From positions 39,307,950 through 39,371,949 of the forward strand of contig CM065699.1 in assembly GCA_017654935.2 (NCBI GenBank): a DNA stretch of 64,000 nucleotides. The letters run 5' to 3'. The notes beneath the pieces were generated by a model, which was not told where the DNA came from, did no database searches, and saw nothing but the letters and a program-made list of their open reading frames with translations. Origin of the DNA: Phymorhynchus buccinoides (Eukaryota > Mollusca > Gastropoda > Neogastropoda > Raphitomidae). This document shows positions 21,142 to 31,629 of the stretch, one piece after another. Made by a program: the position numbers and the translations under genes. Each line of letters begins with the position of its first letter. Position 1 is the stretch's first letter.

Positions 21142-21334
21142 TGCAGTGGGTGCAGGATGCATTCGAGGGTGAAATGATGTGATTTGTGATTCGCAACCGT
21201 TCAAGATTCATTACGTGTTAAACAAGAACAAGTTTTTTTCGTTTTTAGGCTCCAAATGGGCCGCTTTATTCAATTCCTAATGGGCTGTATGTATTCAAAC
21301 ATATACACTCATATGGATGGGTAAACAGGCTAAA

Positions 21335-21405
21335 TTACCACGGGCAATCTCAAGGTGGATGCGGGGAAACATCCATCGCTTGAGGGCTGAGAAGCGAAGT
21401 CTGCC
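21335..21405 (-). repeat. Inverted fragment of Rep copy 1
   Basis: About 70 bp (GGCAATCTCAAGGTGGATGC .. GCTTGAGGGCTGAGAAGCG) are the reverse complement of 20235-20305 inside copy 1, apart from one or two bases. They are also partly complementary to 21440-21515 in copy 2, so a hairpin is possible. The first 33 codons of the ORF that starts at 21317 are therefore antisense Rep, not a real N-terminus. Confidence 0.85.
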
Positions 21406-21410
21406 GTACA

Positions 21411-22410
21411 ACGCAACACTGCACCTCCAAGGATACTTCCAAGCCAACGGAAGACTACGCTTCTCCGCTCTTAAAAGGTGGCTCTCCCCTCGAATCCACC
21501 TTGAAATCGCACGAGGCAAGCCAGCAGACAATAGAGCATACTGCACCAAAGAAGACGATGAACACTACGTCGAAATTGGAGACATCGCAGACACAGTCGT
21601 CCAAGGCCAACGCACCGATATCACAAAACTGATTGCAGCCATCAGGTCCAACGCAACCGAAGCCTCACTCATCGACGAATACGGTATGGAATACCTTACC
21701 AAGAAGAGACACTTAAAGGACGCCATTGCCGACATCGACAATGAAGAATGTAACAAGAAAATGAGAATTGACATGGCAGCCACCAAGTTACGACCGTGGC
21801 AAAAGGAAGCAAAGCAAAGGCTAGCTGAACAAGACAACCGTCAAATTCTTTCTTGTTGATGAGGAAGGAAACACTGGCAAAACCTTTCTAGCCAAACACC
21901 TTGTGTTCCACAACAAAGCCTTCTATACCAACAGCACAGCGTACACAGACGTGATCTACGCCTACAAGGGGCAAAAGACTGTTATCTTCGACCTGTGCCG
22001 AGACAGCGTGGGTAAAATGAATTGCGCAACTCTTGAAACCATGAAGAACGGCATTGCCTTCAGCAAGAAATACCAAAGTACCATGAGAACATTCATGCCA
22101 GCACAAGTAGTGGTTCTAATGAACAAGGAGCCTGATATGTCAAAACTGTCACAGGACAGATACGACATTGTCACTCCAACAGAACTGACAGCAAAGGTGG
22201 AAATGTGACAGCAACAAAAGGAAGCAAGAAACAGACAAGTGTGCACGCCACCAGCATCACCTGAGGTGATTCCAGACACACAGGAGGCCCCCCCAATCTC
22301 CCCCCCTTTCACCCTTCAAGGATTGTTCATCACAGGAGTACGCACACAGTCAAATGTCTGCGACTGAACTGATGCAATGGGTGCAAGATGCATTCCAAAG
22401 TGAAATGGAA
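21411..22410 (+). pseudogene. rep: Endogenous CRESS-DNA virus Rep, copy 2
   Basis: A second Rep copy with no motif I; it begins at the motif II region (HLQGY, from 21423) after the inverted fragment. YCTK (motif III) is at about 21539. A one-base insertion near 21845 (after RQIL) breaks the frame just before the helicase. The next frame carries GNTGKT, VIFDLC and VVVLMN and ends at a stop at 22206-22208, beyond which homology to copy 1 continues (RQVCTPPASPEVIPDTQEAP). Protein similarity to copy 1 is about 85-90% by eye, while DNA differs at many third positions. Confidence 0.85.
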
Positions 22411-22446
22411 TAGTTGTGTTAAGTTAAGAAACCGTTTTTTAATATT

Positions 22447-22543
22447 GAATTTGTTGTCGCTGAGCAAATTATTCAGTAAATTTGCAACAGTGATAAAGTA
22501 GTATTTTTTGTGTTGTTTAGGTTTAGTCACCTCCATGGAGTAC
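22447..22543. repeat. Right 97-bp direct repeat flanking the Rep pair
   Basis: Same orientation and length as 19896-19992, two differences. Together they bracket both Rep copies (about 2.45 kb between them). Confidence 0.9.
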
Positions 22544-23779
22544 AGCTCAGTTGTTTCTACTACTTTAGTGATGCATTTACTAGTGCATTTGCATTGACGT
22601 AGTGTTGTGTTCTTTATTTTACGATCTTTATCCCTTTGTAGAGTCTAAGGGCAAGAACGTAAGGCCAAAAACGGTATGTTTTCTTATAGAGGATGAGATG
22701 GTCTGTCTCAGTGTCGCTCATTTTTTGTTGCGTTCGTTGTCATGAACACGTGAAGATGTTATCAGTCTGGTGTTTTACTATTTGTTTCAAGTCTTAGTTA
22801 TTTAGGTTGCTATTGTTATTTAGTTGGGTTTTTTCGTTTTTCTGTGTTACAGAATTTCACCAATGTTCATCAACCAATCTTCATCACTCATCATCCTCGT
22901 CTCATTAAACTGGTGACACTACCTGTAGTTGCATTCGTGTGTGAAAGTGCGCAAGACAGGATAGACCTGCTTCAACTTCCTAAAAACGATTGATTTTGGA
23001 GAGCCAGATTCCAAATCAGAATACGTATGAGAACTCTCAGTTATCCACTCAAGTCAAGCAATGTATCGCCCCACCGATCACTATGGCCATATCGAGGCTG
23101 TCACCGCGTTAAATCTGATCATGTGATGCTAAAAACAAATATGCACTCACTAGCAGTCAGTAGATGTTTGCGTCGCATGACAACAACCAGAGTAACAGAC
23201 ACCCCCCATGAAGGACGAGTCCTTCTCTGCCCCAAACAACTACAAGTCTCAATCGTCTGGATCCCGCCACACTCCTCCGGCCCACTGGACGTCCTGAAGA
23301 GCAGCGCCATTCCTGGGCAGTGTGACCACCTCCTTCTTATGGCGGACGAAATGGTATCAAATGCACGTGCAATTTTGCACGTGAGTTTTTGAAAACTGCA
23401 CGTGAAATTTGCACGCGCATTTTTTTGCACGTAGTTCTGACTATTTTTAGACACATGCGCAAGCATTTTTTGTATATTACACGTGTAAATTTACACGTAC
23501 ATAAATTCCCGTACAGTTTTGTAAAAATAGTAAAATGCATGTGTACTCTTAGTTTTTAAATAACTAGGAATGGAAGACTTTCTGAAACGAATCATTGCGG
23601 GAGGGTACAAGCCAAGAACGATAACTCTCAGTCTTTGTTTCAAAATGGCGCAGAACGACTTCAGCTGCTCCAGACGCTACTAGTACTAATGCCCACAGCT
23701 TTCAAAGAGGCCTACTTCGCTTCGTTCCAGTAGTCTGGCATAACTGAGAGACAGCATAGCAAAGCAATACAAAGGTAGG
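22544..23779. other. No gene; repeat piece and GCACGTGC palindromes
   Basis: 23030-23190 (GTTATCCACTCAAGTCAAGC, GGCTGTCACCGCGTTAAATC, GATCATGTGATGCTAAAAAC) matches 24547-24568 plus 25103-25205 and is distantly related to the retroposon at 13125. Between 23362 and 23500 several GCACGTGC/ACACGTGT-type palindromes cluster (23364, 23378, 23399, 23480). No exon is supported. Confidence 0.4.
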
Positions 23780-24420
23780 TTTTATGGCTGGGGTACTTGG
23801 CCTTCTTGGCGACTGTCATGTGCAGGATCAGTGCTGCTCCGGGACTGACGGTGGACCATGTTCACCAGTGGCTGTCGTCTTTGCAAACCCCCACCCCCAC
23901 CCAAGTCTGACAGGTGACGGGTTTCATTTTGGAATCAACACCTGTCTGGGCTCTGGTTCCATTGATGACATGTCCCCACGTGACAGAGGATCTTCAGCCA
24001 ACTGCGGCGTGTCTTCCCCCCCTCCCTCCCTTTGGAAAACACCATCCATTTCCAACCAGCACCTGTCCCAGGTGTGTGCCAGGGAGAAGGGGGGTTGTCT
24101 TTGTTGACCACAGCGCCTCCTTCACGTCCCAGAAAGGAGCGCTTCAAGAAAGTTCATGCATAAACACATGGACCGCTTCCACCCCAGTGATGCCGGTGTG
24201 GTCGGCATGATCAGCAACTGCAAGAGGTCCTCCTCCAGACCTCTCCTCCCTACACCATGCCCCCTCCTCCAGCCCAACAACAACAGCAGAGCAGAAGGAC
24301 CGGGGTCCCAGCAACATTCACACCAGTCAGTCCATTCCTACAGCAGTGCTGCAGTCTGGGGTCAGAGGGGTGAACCCAGGCCTGGCGAGTGTGACAACCC
24401 AGACATCTCAATTCTCATAG
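23780..24420 (+). pseudogene. Possible LINE-type SGNH-hydrolase remnant
   Basis: A GC-rich stretch with protein-like codons but shifting frames. The clearest parts are VVFVDHSASFTS (24098 on) and, in a second frame, DRFHPSDAGV (24168-24197). The latter resembles the final D..H catalytic block of SGNH/GDSL hydrolases found in ORF1 or domains of some LINEs. No RT domain is nearby, and the identification rests on one motif. Confidence 0.3.
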
Positions 24421-24462
24421 TCACTCTTTGTCACCCTCTGTTTGCAAAAACATTTACTCCCC

Positions 24463-24476
24463 CCCCCCCCCCCCCA
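24463..24476. repeat. Poly-C tract
   Basis: About 14 or more consecutive C followed by poly-A. Confidence 0.8.
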
Positions 24477-24568
24477 AAAAAAAGTTTCAAAAGCTTGAAT
24501 CACATGGTGTTGGTGTGGCCATTTTGAAGTCGTACATATGAGATTGCTCAGTTATCCACTGATGTCAA

Positions 24569-25102
24569 CAGTGTTCCCCATGCTTCAAAATTTTTAAGAG
24601 TTATCATGACCCTTTGCCACCAAATTTTAAGGGTCATTTCAAAATTTATGAGGGTCAAAATAAAAGCCATAATAAATGGACAATATGCTCTAAAAGAAAG
24701 ACAAATCTCTTTAACAATGTCACGTCGAAGTTTTCGCAATCCGGCGAAGAAGCGCCATATTTTTGCTTCCAAGAAACGCGCGGGCTAGACTTGGCAGCAG
24801 TTCACGTGTGAGCAGCATGGATGGCGAGAAACAAAGGGAAATTACTCTGTGGTTCATGATAGTTTTTGTCGTCTGCTTCAAGCATGGCATAGTAGTGAAA
24901 GAATAGGCCCAGTATATTTTGTCGATCGTTTCCCGCAAGCTGAAATGGCTTTGACATTCTGATCGTGGCAAACACGTTTGAGGAAGCAATCGGCTGAGAG
25001 AAAAACTGTACGTCACAATGACGTATTGACTGAAAAATGTATACGTCAAACTTGAAACTTTGTACATAATCTACGTACAGATCTGCGTAATCGGGAACAC
25101 TG
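24569..25102. mobile_element. hAT-like TIR element inside an older repeat (534 bp)
   Basis: The ends CAGTGTTCCC and GGGAACACTG are inverted. The element splits a copy of the repeat seen intact at 23035-23190: CAGTTATCCACTGATGTCAA lies on the left and GTCAAGTCATGCTGTTTATCG on the right. No transposase. Confidence 0.6.
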
Positions 25103-25230
25103 GTCAAGTCAAGTCATGCTGTTTATCGCCCTGCCCACTACAAGGGCCATATCAGGGCTTTCACCGCATTGTGATCTGATCATGTGCTGCTAAAAACAAA
25201 TATACCGATCTCCAAGAGAGACAAAGGCGG
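25103..25230. repeat. Dispersed repeat, right part (as 23060-23190)
   Basis: TCAAGTCAAGTCATGCTGTTT, GGGCCATATCAGGGCTTTCAC and GATCATGTGCTGCTAAAAAC match the copy at 23 kb. Confidence 0.65.
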
Positions 25231-25608
25231 CTGCCAGGTGTGGGATATAATATCATAACTTCACATAGCATTATTATCATTTGCGTATCATGAGCCCATG
25301 GGCTTAGTGTAAATGCACGTGAGACAAGGTGTAAGAATACACCGTTGCTAAGAAACTTGACGTTACAGTTATTTATTTCACATACCATTATTATCATTAC
25401 CGTCTTGTCAACGTGAGCTGTACCTACCAAAGCTGGACCCAGACTTTGACAAGCTGTGCAGTGCAGCGCTGACGACAAATGCTGGTACACAATGAAGCCA
25501 CTCTCAAGAAGATTCATGGTTCGACTGAATCAACAGTGCCAGCTGTCACAGATCTACACAAACCAAGCGTTGAGGCTGTATGGTGAGGTAGATACAGCTA
25601 TACTAGTA

Positions 25609-26213
25609 TTAAGTCAACTCCTGAAGTGTTCATAACATATACTTGATGTACTACTTAAGAGTGTTTTTCTTTCAATCCCTTTTCCCTTTCCTCTTGTTCA
25701 GTACAATAAATAAAATCTAACAGAAATGTTACCTTTACTTTAGTGTTCTAGGCGAATTTCAACTTACACAAAACAAAATGTGACATACTTGTTACATCCG
25801 TTTATAAAAACAGAAAAACTGTTTTGATAATGCGTTTTTCAATGAGAGACTTAGTGCGATTTTTCTCACGCCAGAGGGCATGACGCTCGTGTGGGGCTAA
25901 TCCTCTCTATATTACTAGTTGGGGATAAAGAAAGAGAGAGAGACAGTGAGTGGTCCTACCATCACTCACTCTCTCACTACGCCCAAGTAAGAAAATCGCG
26001 TGATAAGCCCCTAGTGCATTGACTGCCCTCTGGCGTGAAAAATATCGCCATAGGTTGACCATTCTGACCAAATAAATGACAGCAAGCTGGAAATATTCAA
26101 GCCAAAACCTGTGCATCAGCCATCACATTCTAAATACCCAAGCTTCAAAGTGTCCATAATTTCAGCACATAGATTTATCAATCCTCATCGAAAGATGGCA
26201 TGGATTTCTTTAA
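25609..26213. repeat. Tandem duplication, unit A
   Basis: Starts at TTAAGTCAACTCCTGAAGTG and ends at AAAGATGGCATGGATTTCTT/TAA. Apart from the 215-bp family F insertion it matches unit B (26454-26843) throughout, about 390 bp, with around 95% identity by eye. Both its outer edges are TTAA. Confidence 0.9.
25844..26060. mobile_element. TIR element family F, copy 2 (reverse)
   Basis: Reverse-complement match to 14991-15208. Unit B of the duplication has the uninterrupted site (TTTTTCAATTCCGACC), so unit B shows the empty site. Comparison suggests a duplicated AT dinucleotide at the target. Confidence 0.85.
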
Positions 26214-26457
26214 CCTTTTCACCGCCAATGTTGCATTTTAGCACCACAGTGATTTAACACCTATGTCACTAAAAGGCATCAAATTGGGGTCTATTATTCA
26301 AATACCCTATTGTCTTAGTTTTGGGAAGTAAGGATAGACCTTATTTTATATACATGTCACAGAAGAATCCCCAATACTGCAGAGGGATTTTGTTCTCTAT
26401 CCAGGTAAATTTAATGGACATTTTGGGCTGAAATATGGCTGGCGGTGAAAGGGTTAA
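26210..26457. mobile_element. piggyBac-like MITE, copy 2, at duplication seam
   Basis: TTAA at both edges. Ends CCTTTTCACCGCCA and GGCGGTGAAAGGG. It lies precisely between unit A and unit B. Confidence 0.85.
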
Positions 26458-26843
26458 GTCAACTCCTGAAGTGTTCATAAGATATACTTGATGTACTACG
26501 CAAGAGTGTTTTTCATTCAATCCCTTTTCCCTTTCCTCTTGTTCAGTACAATAAATAAAATCTAACAGAAATGTTACTTTTAGTGTTCTAGGCGAAATTC
26601 AACATGCACACAACAAAATGTGACTTACTTGTCACATTACTACATCCGTTTATAAAAACAGAGAAACTTTTTTGATAATGTGTTTTTCAATTCCGACCAA
26701 ATAAATGACAGCAAGCTGGAAATATTCAAGTCAAAACCTGTGCATCAGCCATCACATTCTAAATACCCAAGCTTCAATGTGTCCATAATTATCTGCACAT
26801 AGATTTATCAATCCTTATTGAAAGATGGCATGGCTTTCTTTAA
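26454..26843. repeat. Tandem duplication, unit B
   Basis: Starts TTAAGTCAACTCCTGAAGTG and ends GGCATGGCTTTCTTTAA. It continues directly into single-copy sequence (ATTTCTGAGCAC). Confidence 0.9.
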
Positions 26844-27940
26844 ATTTCTGAGCACAATAAGTAAGTACGCATGCCATGGAAGATCTCAGTAAACTTGTAA
26901 AAAAAAGAAAAAGATTGTAAACAGCAGGTTCAAATGTGACTGAATACACATCATACATTACATTTTTACTCATAACAATTCAAAGCTGGCATTTCATTAA
27001 AAATGTTTGTTGTTGTTTTTCCCCTAAATATAACAAACACATCAATAACCAATCTCAAAAATAGTTTGGTACTGTACAACCATGCACTTTATATCACAAC
27101 CAGCGTTCAGTGAAAACCAAAACAGCACAATCTATCACAAATTGTGACCCACTTGTGAGGGAGAATACAAATGCCCATGGTAGGTGGAACTCCCATCGAG
27201 ATCACAGCTTATTCCGTGATATGACAAATTGGATTGTGTAGTCGGCTATGGCACATCTGTTGCATGGGTACAACTCCCCAAAATGAAAAAAAATGAAAGG
27301 CAGGGGTCCAGGGACCCATGACCCCAGCAGGGTACAGGGACAGAGCCCCGTCAGACGATTCAGGGGGGCAAGTTAAGAGAGAAAGATAACGAGATAGACA
27401 AGATAGTTAAAATGAGAGACAGACAGTTTGAGTCTGATAAGCCTTGTAAAATTATTACATTGCCTTTGTAAACTTCCAAGATAGAACAACCAAATTCAAA
27501 ACGCCCCAAATCGCTTGTGGTCAATTATTTTTTGGAGGGGGATGAATTAAAAGAAACTGAAGTTCAGTTTCTCTAAAAATTTAAAATACTGGAATCAGTG
27601 TAAAAATGAAAGAGTAGCACCCATGTATTTGTGTAACAATGAATGAATGATTAAAATAATAAATCATGGAATAACTTGTGAATACATACAGCATAATTAT
27701 GTTAATTCAATTATCATACATTATTATTCATCATAAATTCATTTTAGGATAACTTTGTGATAAGAAGGCACTTTAACATTATCTTTGGCTATATCAAAGA
27801 CGGATATTCTGCCAGTGATATGTCACAATGTCAGAGATTACTAGAAGTAGAACTGTAGAAGTAGAAAACAAAAAATACAAAAATATTCACAAAAGGGTGA
27901 AGCATTCAAAAACCTTCCCCTTGAGCCTTTCTACGCCAGA
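26844..27940. other. Intergenic, no gene recognised
   Basis: AT-rich. A short segment at 27295-27365 (GGGTCCAGGGACCCATGACC) has small inverted repeats. No supported exon or repeated block. Confidence 0.4.
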
Positions 27941-28854
27941 TTAACCCATTTACCACCCGAGCGATCGCTAGCACCTGGTAAAAAATTGCAGTCCGTTACC
28001 GCAGAGCGCCCGCTAGCGCCTACTTTGCACTTGATGACTACGACCACAGACTGTACTGCGTATGTAACGCGAGCATATCGCAGCGTGAGACTTGCCTGTC
28101 GGCCACTTCCTACACTGCCATTTGCATTTTACAGTACTGTGTCAAAATTGAGTGAGTTTTCAGAAAGTTATGATTTTTTAAATTCAACAATAAAAATTTA
28201 GTTGTCTGATGAAGAATTATGGCATCTGCTGAACGATATCGTCGCCTATTACGGCGATTTTGACGGATATTTTAGCGAGGTAACTTGTAGAAATTGAACG
28301 AGCAGGGGGTGAATGTCACCAAGATAACAGACTTCGAAGCTCTCAAAGCCAAAATCGGTGATCCGACACCAAAAATGATCGCAAAAGTGGATGCCGTCAG
28401 CCGAATGGCTACAGTATCGAAATCATAGAGAAACTGTTGTAGGCTGCACTGTTTTCAAAGCCCATCTTTGCAATGGACATTGTTTTGCAGTTTTATTGTA
28501 CATAGCTGTAGTAGATTGAATATTCTGTTCTCCGATTCCAAATTGGGAGCCTTCTTGATTGATTTTTACATTTATTTTTTTATTTTTTTTAAAGCACATT
28601 TTGCTGTCACATGGGACTTTTTTAAAATTTTATTTTAAAGTAATCATTACCATGAATTTGAAATGAGTGTTTCTTTGTTACTTTTTCAGAGTATCAAGAA
28701 CATAATAGAAACAATTCAATGCATTTTCAGACTGAAATTATATTTGTAATTAATTTTTTAAAGTACCTACTGATGTGAATTGCGCAAGTTATTTCCCTTG
28801 ACATGGGATTTCATAGTAAGGTTAGCGTCGGGCGGCTGGGGGTAAGAGGGTTAA
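27941..28854. mobile_element. Possible longer TTAA-flanked element (914 bp)
   Basis: TTAA at both edges, with ends CCCATTTACCACCCG and its rough complement GGCTGGGGGTAAGAGGG. The style resembles the piggyBac-like MITEs but the sequence is different. No transposase frame: the 71-codon ORF at 27986 has no recognised domain. Confidence 0.45.
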
Positions 28855-29384
28855 ACGAGAACATATTAAGAAACACCATCAGCCAGCCAAAATTCCTTAT
28901 TAATATCACATTCACAAATACAAACATCAACATTTCAAGTAGTCCTTGAACATTTTACTTTACTTATTTTACTGGATCTTGAATTTTTGTTCTTCATATT
29001 TCAATGTTCAAAGCGCACGCACACACATATATACGCGGAAATTCAGCATGGAAACCCCGTAATTGAATGAAGAAGAAAAAAATAAGCATGGAAACGCATC
29101 CACTTATTTTTTCCTTAGTTCTTTTACGTATTTACACATAAGCGCCTAATGTCTACGCAGCCCAAAAGGAAAAAGGATTTAACACCATACAGCTAGTTCT
29201 TATCAATTAAACAATAGATTTTATTCATATTTATGATAAGATGGAATGTGGACATATAATGTTCACTAAAAGGTGGAAAAAACCCAAACCATTACATGTC
29301 GCAGTAATTGTATCTTTGATTTCAGAATTAATCAAAAGGCGGGTTCAGGATTTGTTCCCATAGTAAATGTTGTTTATGTACCCT
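28855..29384. other. AT-rich, possible old TIR element
   Basis: 28990-29150 holds TACGCGGAAATTC .. ACATAAGCGCC with an internal ATAAGCATGGAAACGCATCC block repeated at 29044 and 29083. This may be a decayed family E relative. Nothing coding. Confidence 0.3.
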
Positions 29385-29640
29385 GGCTAAAAGACTCCAG
29401 GGACCATCCTAACAGACGAAGCACATGAACACTATGGTACAAATGCATCAGCTAGGGATGAGAACATTACATGTGTGACTGTTTTTGATTAACCCGCCAC
29501 GTGGGTAGTAGCCACATTCCGTCTTCGGAGGACTTTGAAGCCTGGTATCACTGACGATGTTATGCTAGGAGCTTGTCATGGCTAAAGACAATCCCAGCAT
29601 AACTATTCATAGCGCAACATTTTGATGTAGCCTATGTTAA
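29385..29640. repeat. Dispersed repeat family H, copy 1
   Basis: GGCTAAAAGACTCCAGGGA, AGGGATGAGAACATTACATG, GGAGCTTGTCATGGCTAAAG and ACATTTTGATGTAGCC recur at 31305-31590 (same strand) and in reverse at 36978-37266. Confidence 0.8.
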
Positions 29641-30162
29641 TTGGTCTGACATTGTAAATAAATAAACAAGTAGTAAGTGATCGAATCACAGTTACATTAC
29701 GCGCTACAGTATTATTCGTTTAATATTTACAAAATGATATGTCAAGGAATGTCACAACCGGTCATACATAATCATTCATATTTGGCATTTTCCGAGTGTT
29801 CTTTATAAACGAGTTCAACAACTAACAGTTCACAAGTGAGAAAACATTTGCTTAACGTTAACGTCGACAGAGGTACACAAATACTGAGTACTGATTTCAT
29901 TCAACGGCTAACTCACCAAGAGTATCCAAGATATGCATCTGACACGGTAAAACATCTGTGTTCACCATAATAATACTGGTAAAAGTCGCATTTCACTGGA
30001 AACAGCCACATCAACAGTCTTTCACAAACAGTGAACTTCATCACAAAACAGCTGTAAACGCCAAACTATCGACAGAGTCGGAATTGATCGCAACGATAAA
30101 CATTAACATTGTGGGCATTATCACACAACCATTGACTAACAGTTCACTAGAAGACACAACCA

Positions 30163-30330
30163 TCAGCATCGCAAAGACCGACTTAAGTAATACTTGAACT
30201 CGTCAAGTAATAATTTCACTAAACTAAAGTTAAAATCAACCATCAGCATCGCAAAGATCGACTAAGTAATACTTGAACTCATCAAGTAATAATTTCACTA
30301 AACTAAAGTTAAAATCAACCATCAGCATGC
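30163..30330. repeat. ~78-bp tandem duplication
   Basis: Two units of AAGTAATACTTGAACTC .. ACTAAAGTTAAAATCAACC plus CATCAGCATCGCAAAG. ORFs spanning them share no domain. Confidence 0.85.
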
Positions 30331-30599
30331 TATCGCAAAATCAACCAGGTTGCAATTCACACAAAAACCACGCTCTTCAAAAAACCGTGCCCCCCTTCAC
30401 TCAGACCGAGGGCAAGGGTGCTCCATGGAAATTTCAAAAATCCTGCAAGGGGGCGGCCCCGGCGGAGTGCAGGAGCAGCACGCACACACACATTTACTGC
30501 TCTTTTTTCACCCCTCTAGACTAGTACAAGTGCTACACTCCTTTGAATATAGCAAATGCTTATATAGGCCCTTTTTATTGTACAGGTTTAATGTCGAAC

Positions 30600-30601
<2 letters not shown>

Positions 30602-30653
<52 letters not shown>
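30602..30653. repeat. GA microsatellite
   Basis: About 26 uninterrupted GA dinucleotides. Confidence 0.95.
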
Positions 30654-30657
<4 letters not shown>

Positions 30658-30961
30658 AGTTTGTGTGTGTGTTTAAGAAAATCGTTGTTTCTCAAATTCT
30701 TATAATCTGGCGACGCCGGCTCTAGGCAATTTAAAAATCCTGCAATTGAGGACATCCTGAAAGAAGGAGCATCCATGCGTGTTTCAGCAGACGGATCATC
30801 ATCAATGTGTATACCAGCCAACTAAGTTGGTCATTCACTGGAAGAAACATAACGCTGCAACATTCCATTCGTATCACACGTAATCAACTGGCAGACTGCA
30901 CTGGGTACAGTGGTTCAGAGGTCACGGGTTCGCCTCATATGCAAAACCATCCCAGGATCGA

Positions 30962-31270
30962 TCCTGGCCGCAGCGGAAAGTTTTCCCGCTCACTTTCCAT
31001 TAGACTTTCATGGCCGCAGCGGAAAGTTTTTCTGCTCACTTTCCACTAGACTTTCCTGGCCGCAGCGGAAAGTTTTCCCGCTCACTTTCCATTAGACTTT
31101 CCTGGCCGCAGCGGAAAGTTTTTCTGCTCACTTTCCACTAGACTTTCCTGGCCGCAGCGGAAAGTTTTTCCGCTCACTTTCCTGGCCGCAGCGGAAAGTT
31201 TTCCCGCTCACTTTCCACTAGACTTTCCTGGCCGCAGCGGAAAGTTTTTCTGCTCACTTTCCACAAGACT
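30962..31270. repeat. 46-bp tandem array with internal dyad
   Basis: Nearly seven units of CCTGGCCGCAGCGGAAAGTT, TTTCTGCTCACTTTCC and ACTAGACTTT. Each unit contains GGAAAGT and its inverse ACTTTCC, so single strands can fold. Confidence 0.9.
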
Positions 31271-31304
31271 TTATGGTCTGAAAGTGTTATTGTCGCATAC
31301 CATG

Positions 31305-31590
31305 GCTAAAAGACTCCAGGGATTATCCTAACAGCCGAAGCACTTGAACAATAGGGTACAAAATTAATGCACCAGCTGCTAGGGATGAGAACATTACATG
31401 TGTGACCGTTTTTGATAAGCCAGCCACGTAAGCAGCCAGTGAGCCACACTCAGACTTCGGAGGATTTTGGAAACTGATGTCATACTAGGAGCTTGTCATG
31501 GCTAAAGATAATCCCCACATAACTATGCAGAGCATAACAACATTTTGATGTAGCCTTGGTGTTCAAGCCTACGTCAATTGGTCTGACACA
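31305..31590. repeat. Dispersed repeat family H, copy 2
   Basis: Matches 29385-29640 with small indels; contains an extra GTGTTCAAGCCTACGTCAATT block shared with the reverse copy at 36978. Confidence 0.8.
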
Positions 31591-31629
31591 GCCTTAAGCC
31601 AAAGCACAGTCTGAAAGTTCTTCGGATAA

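Noticed and set aside
21317..21410. N-terminus of a second intact Rep
   Set aside because: The first 33 codons are antisense Rep copy 1; the true N-terminal motif I is absent.
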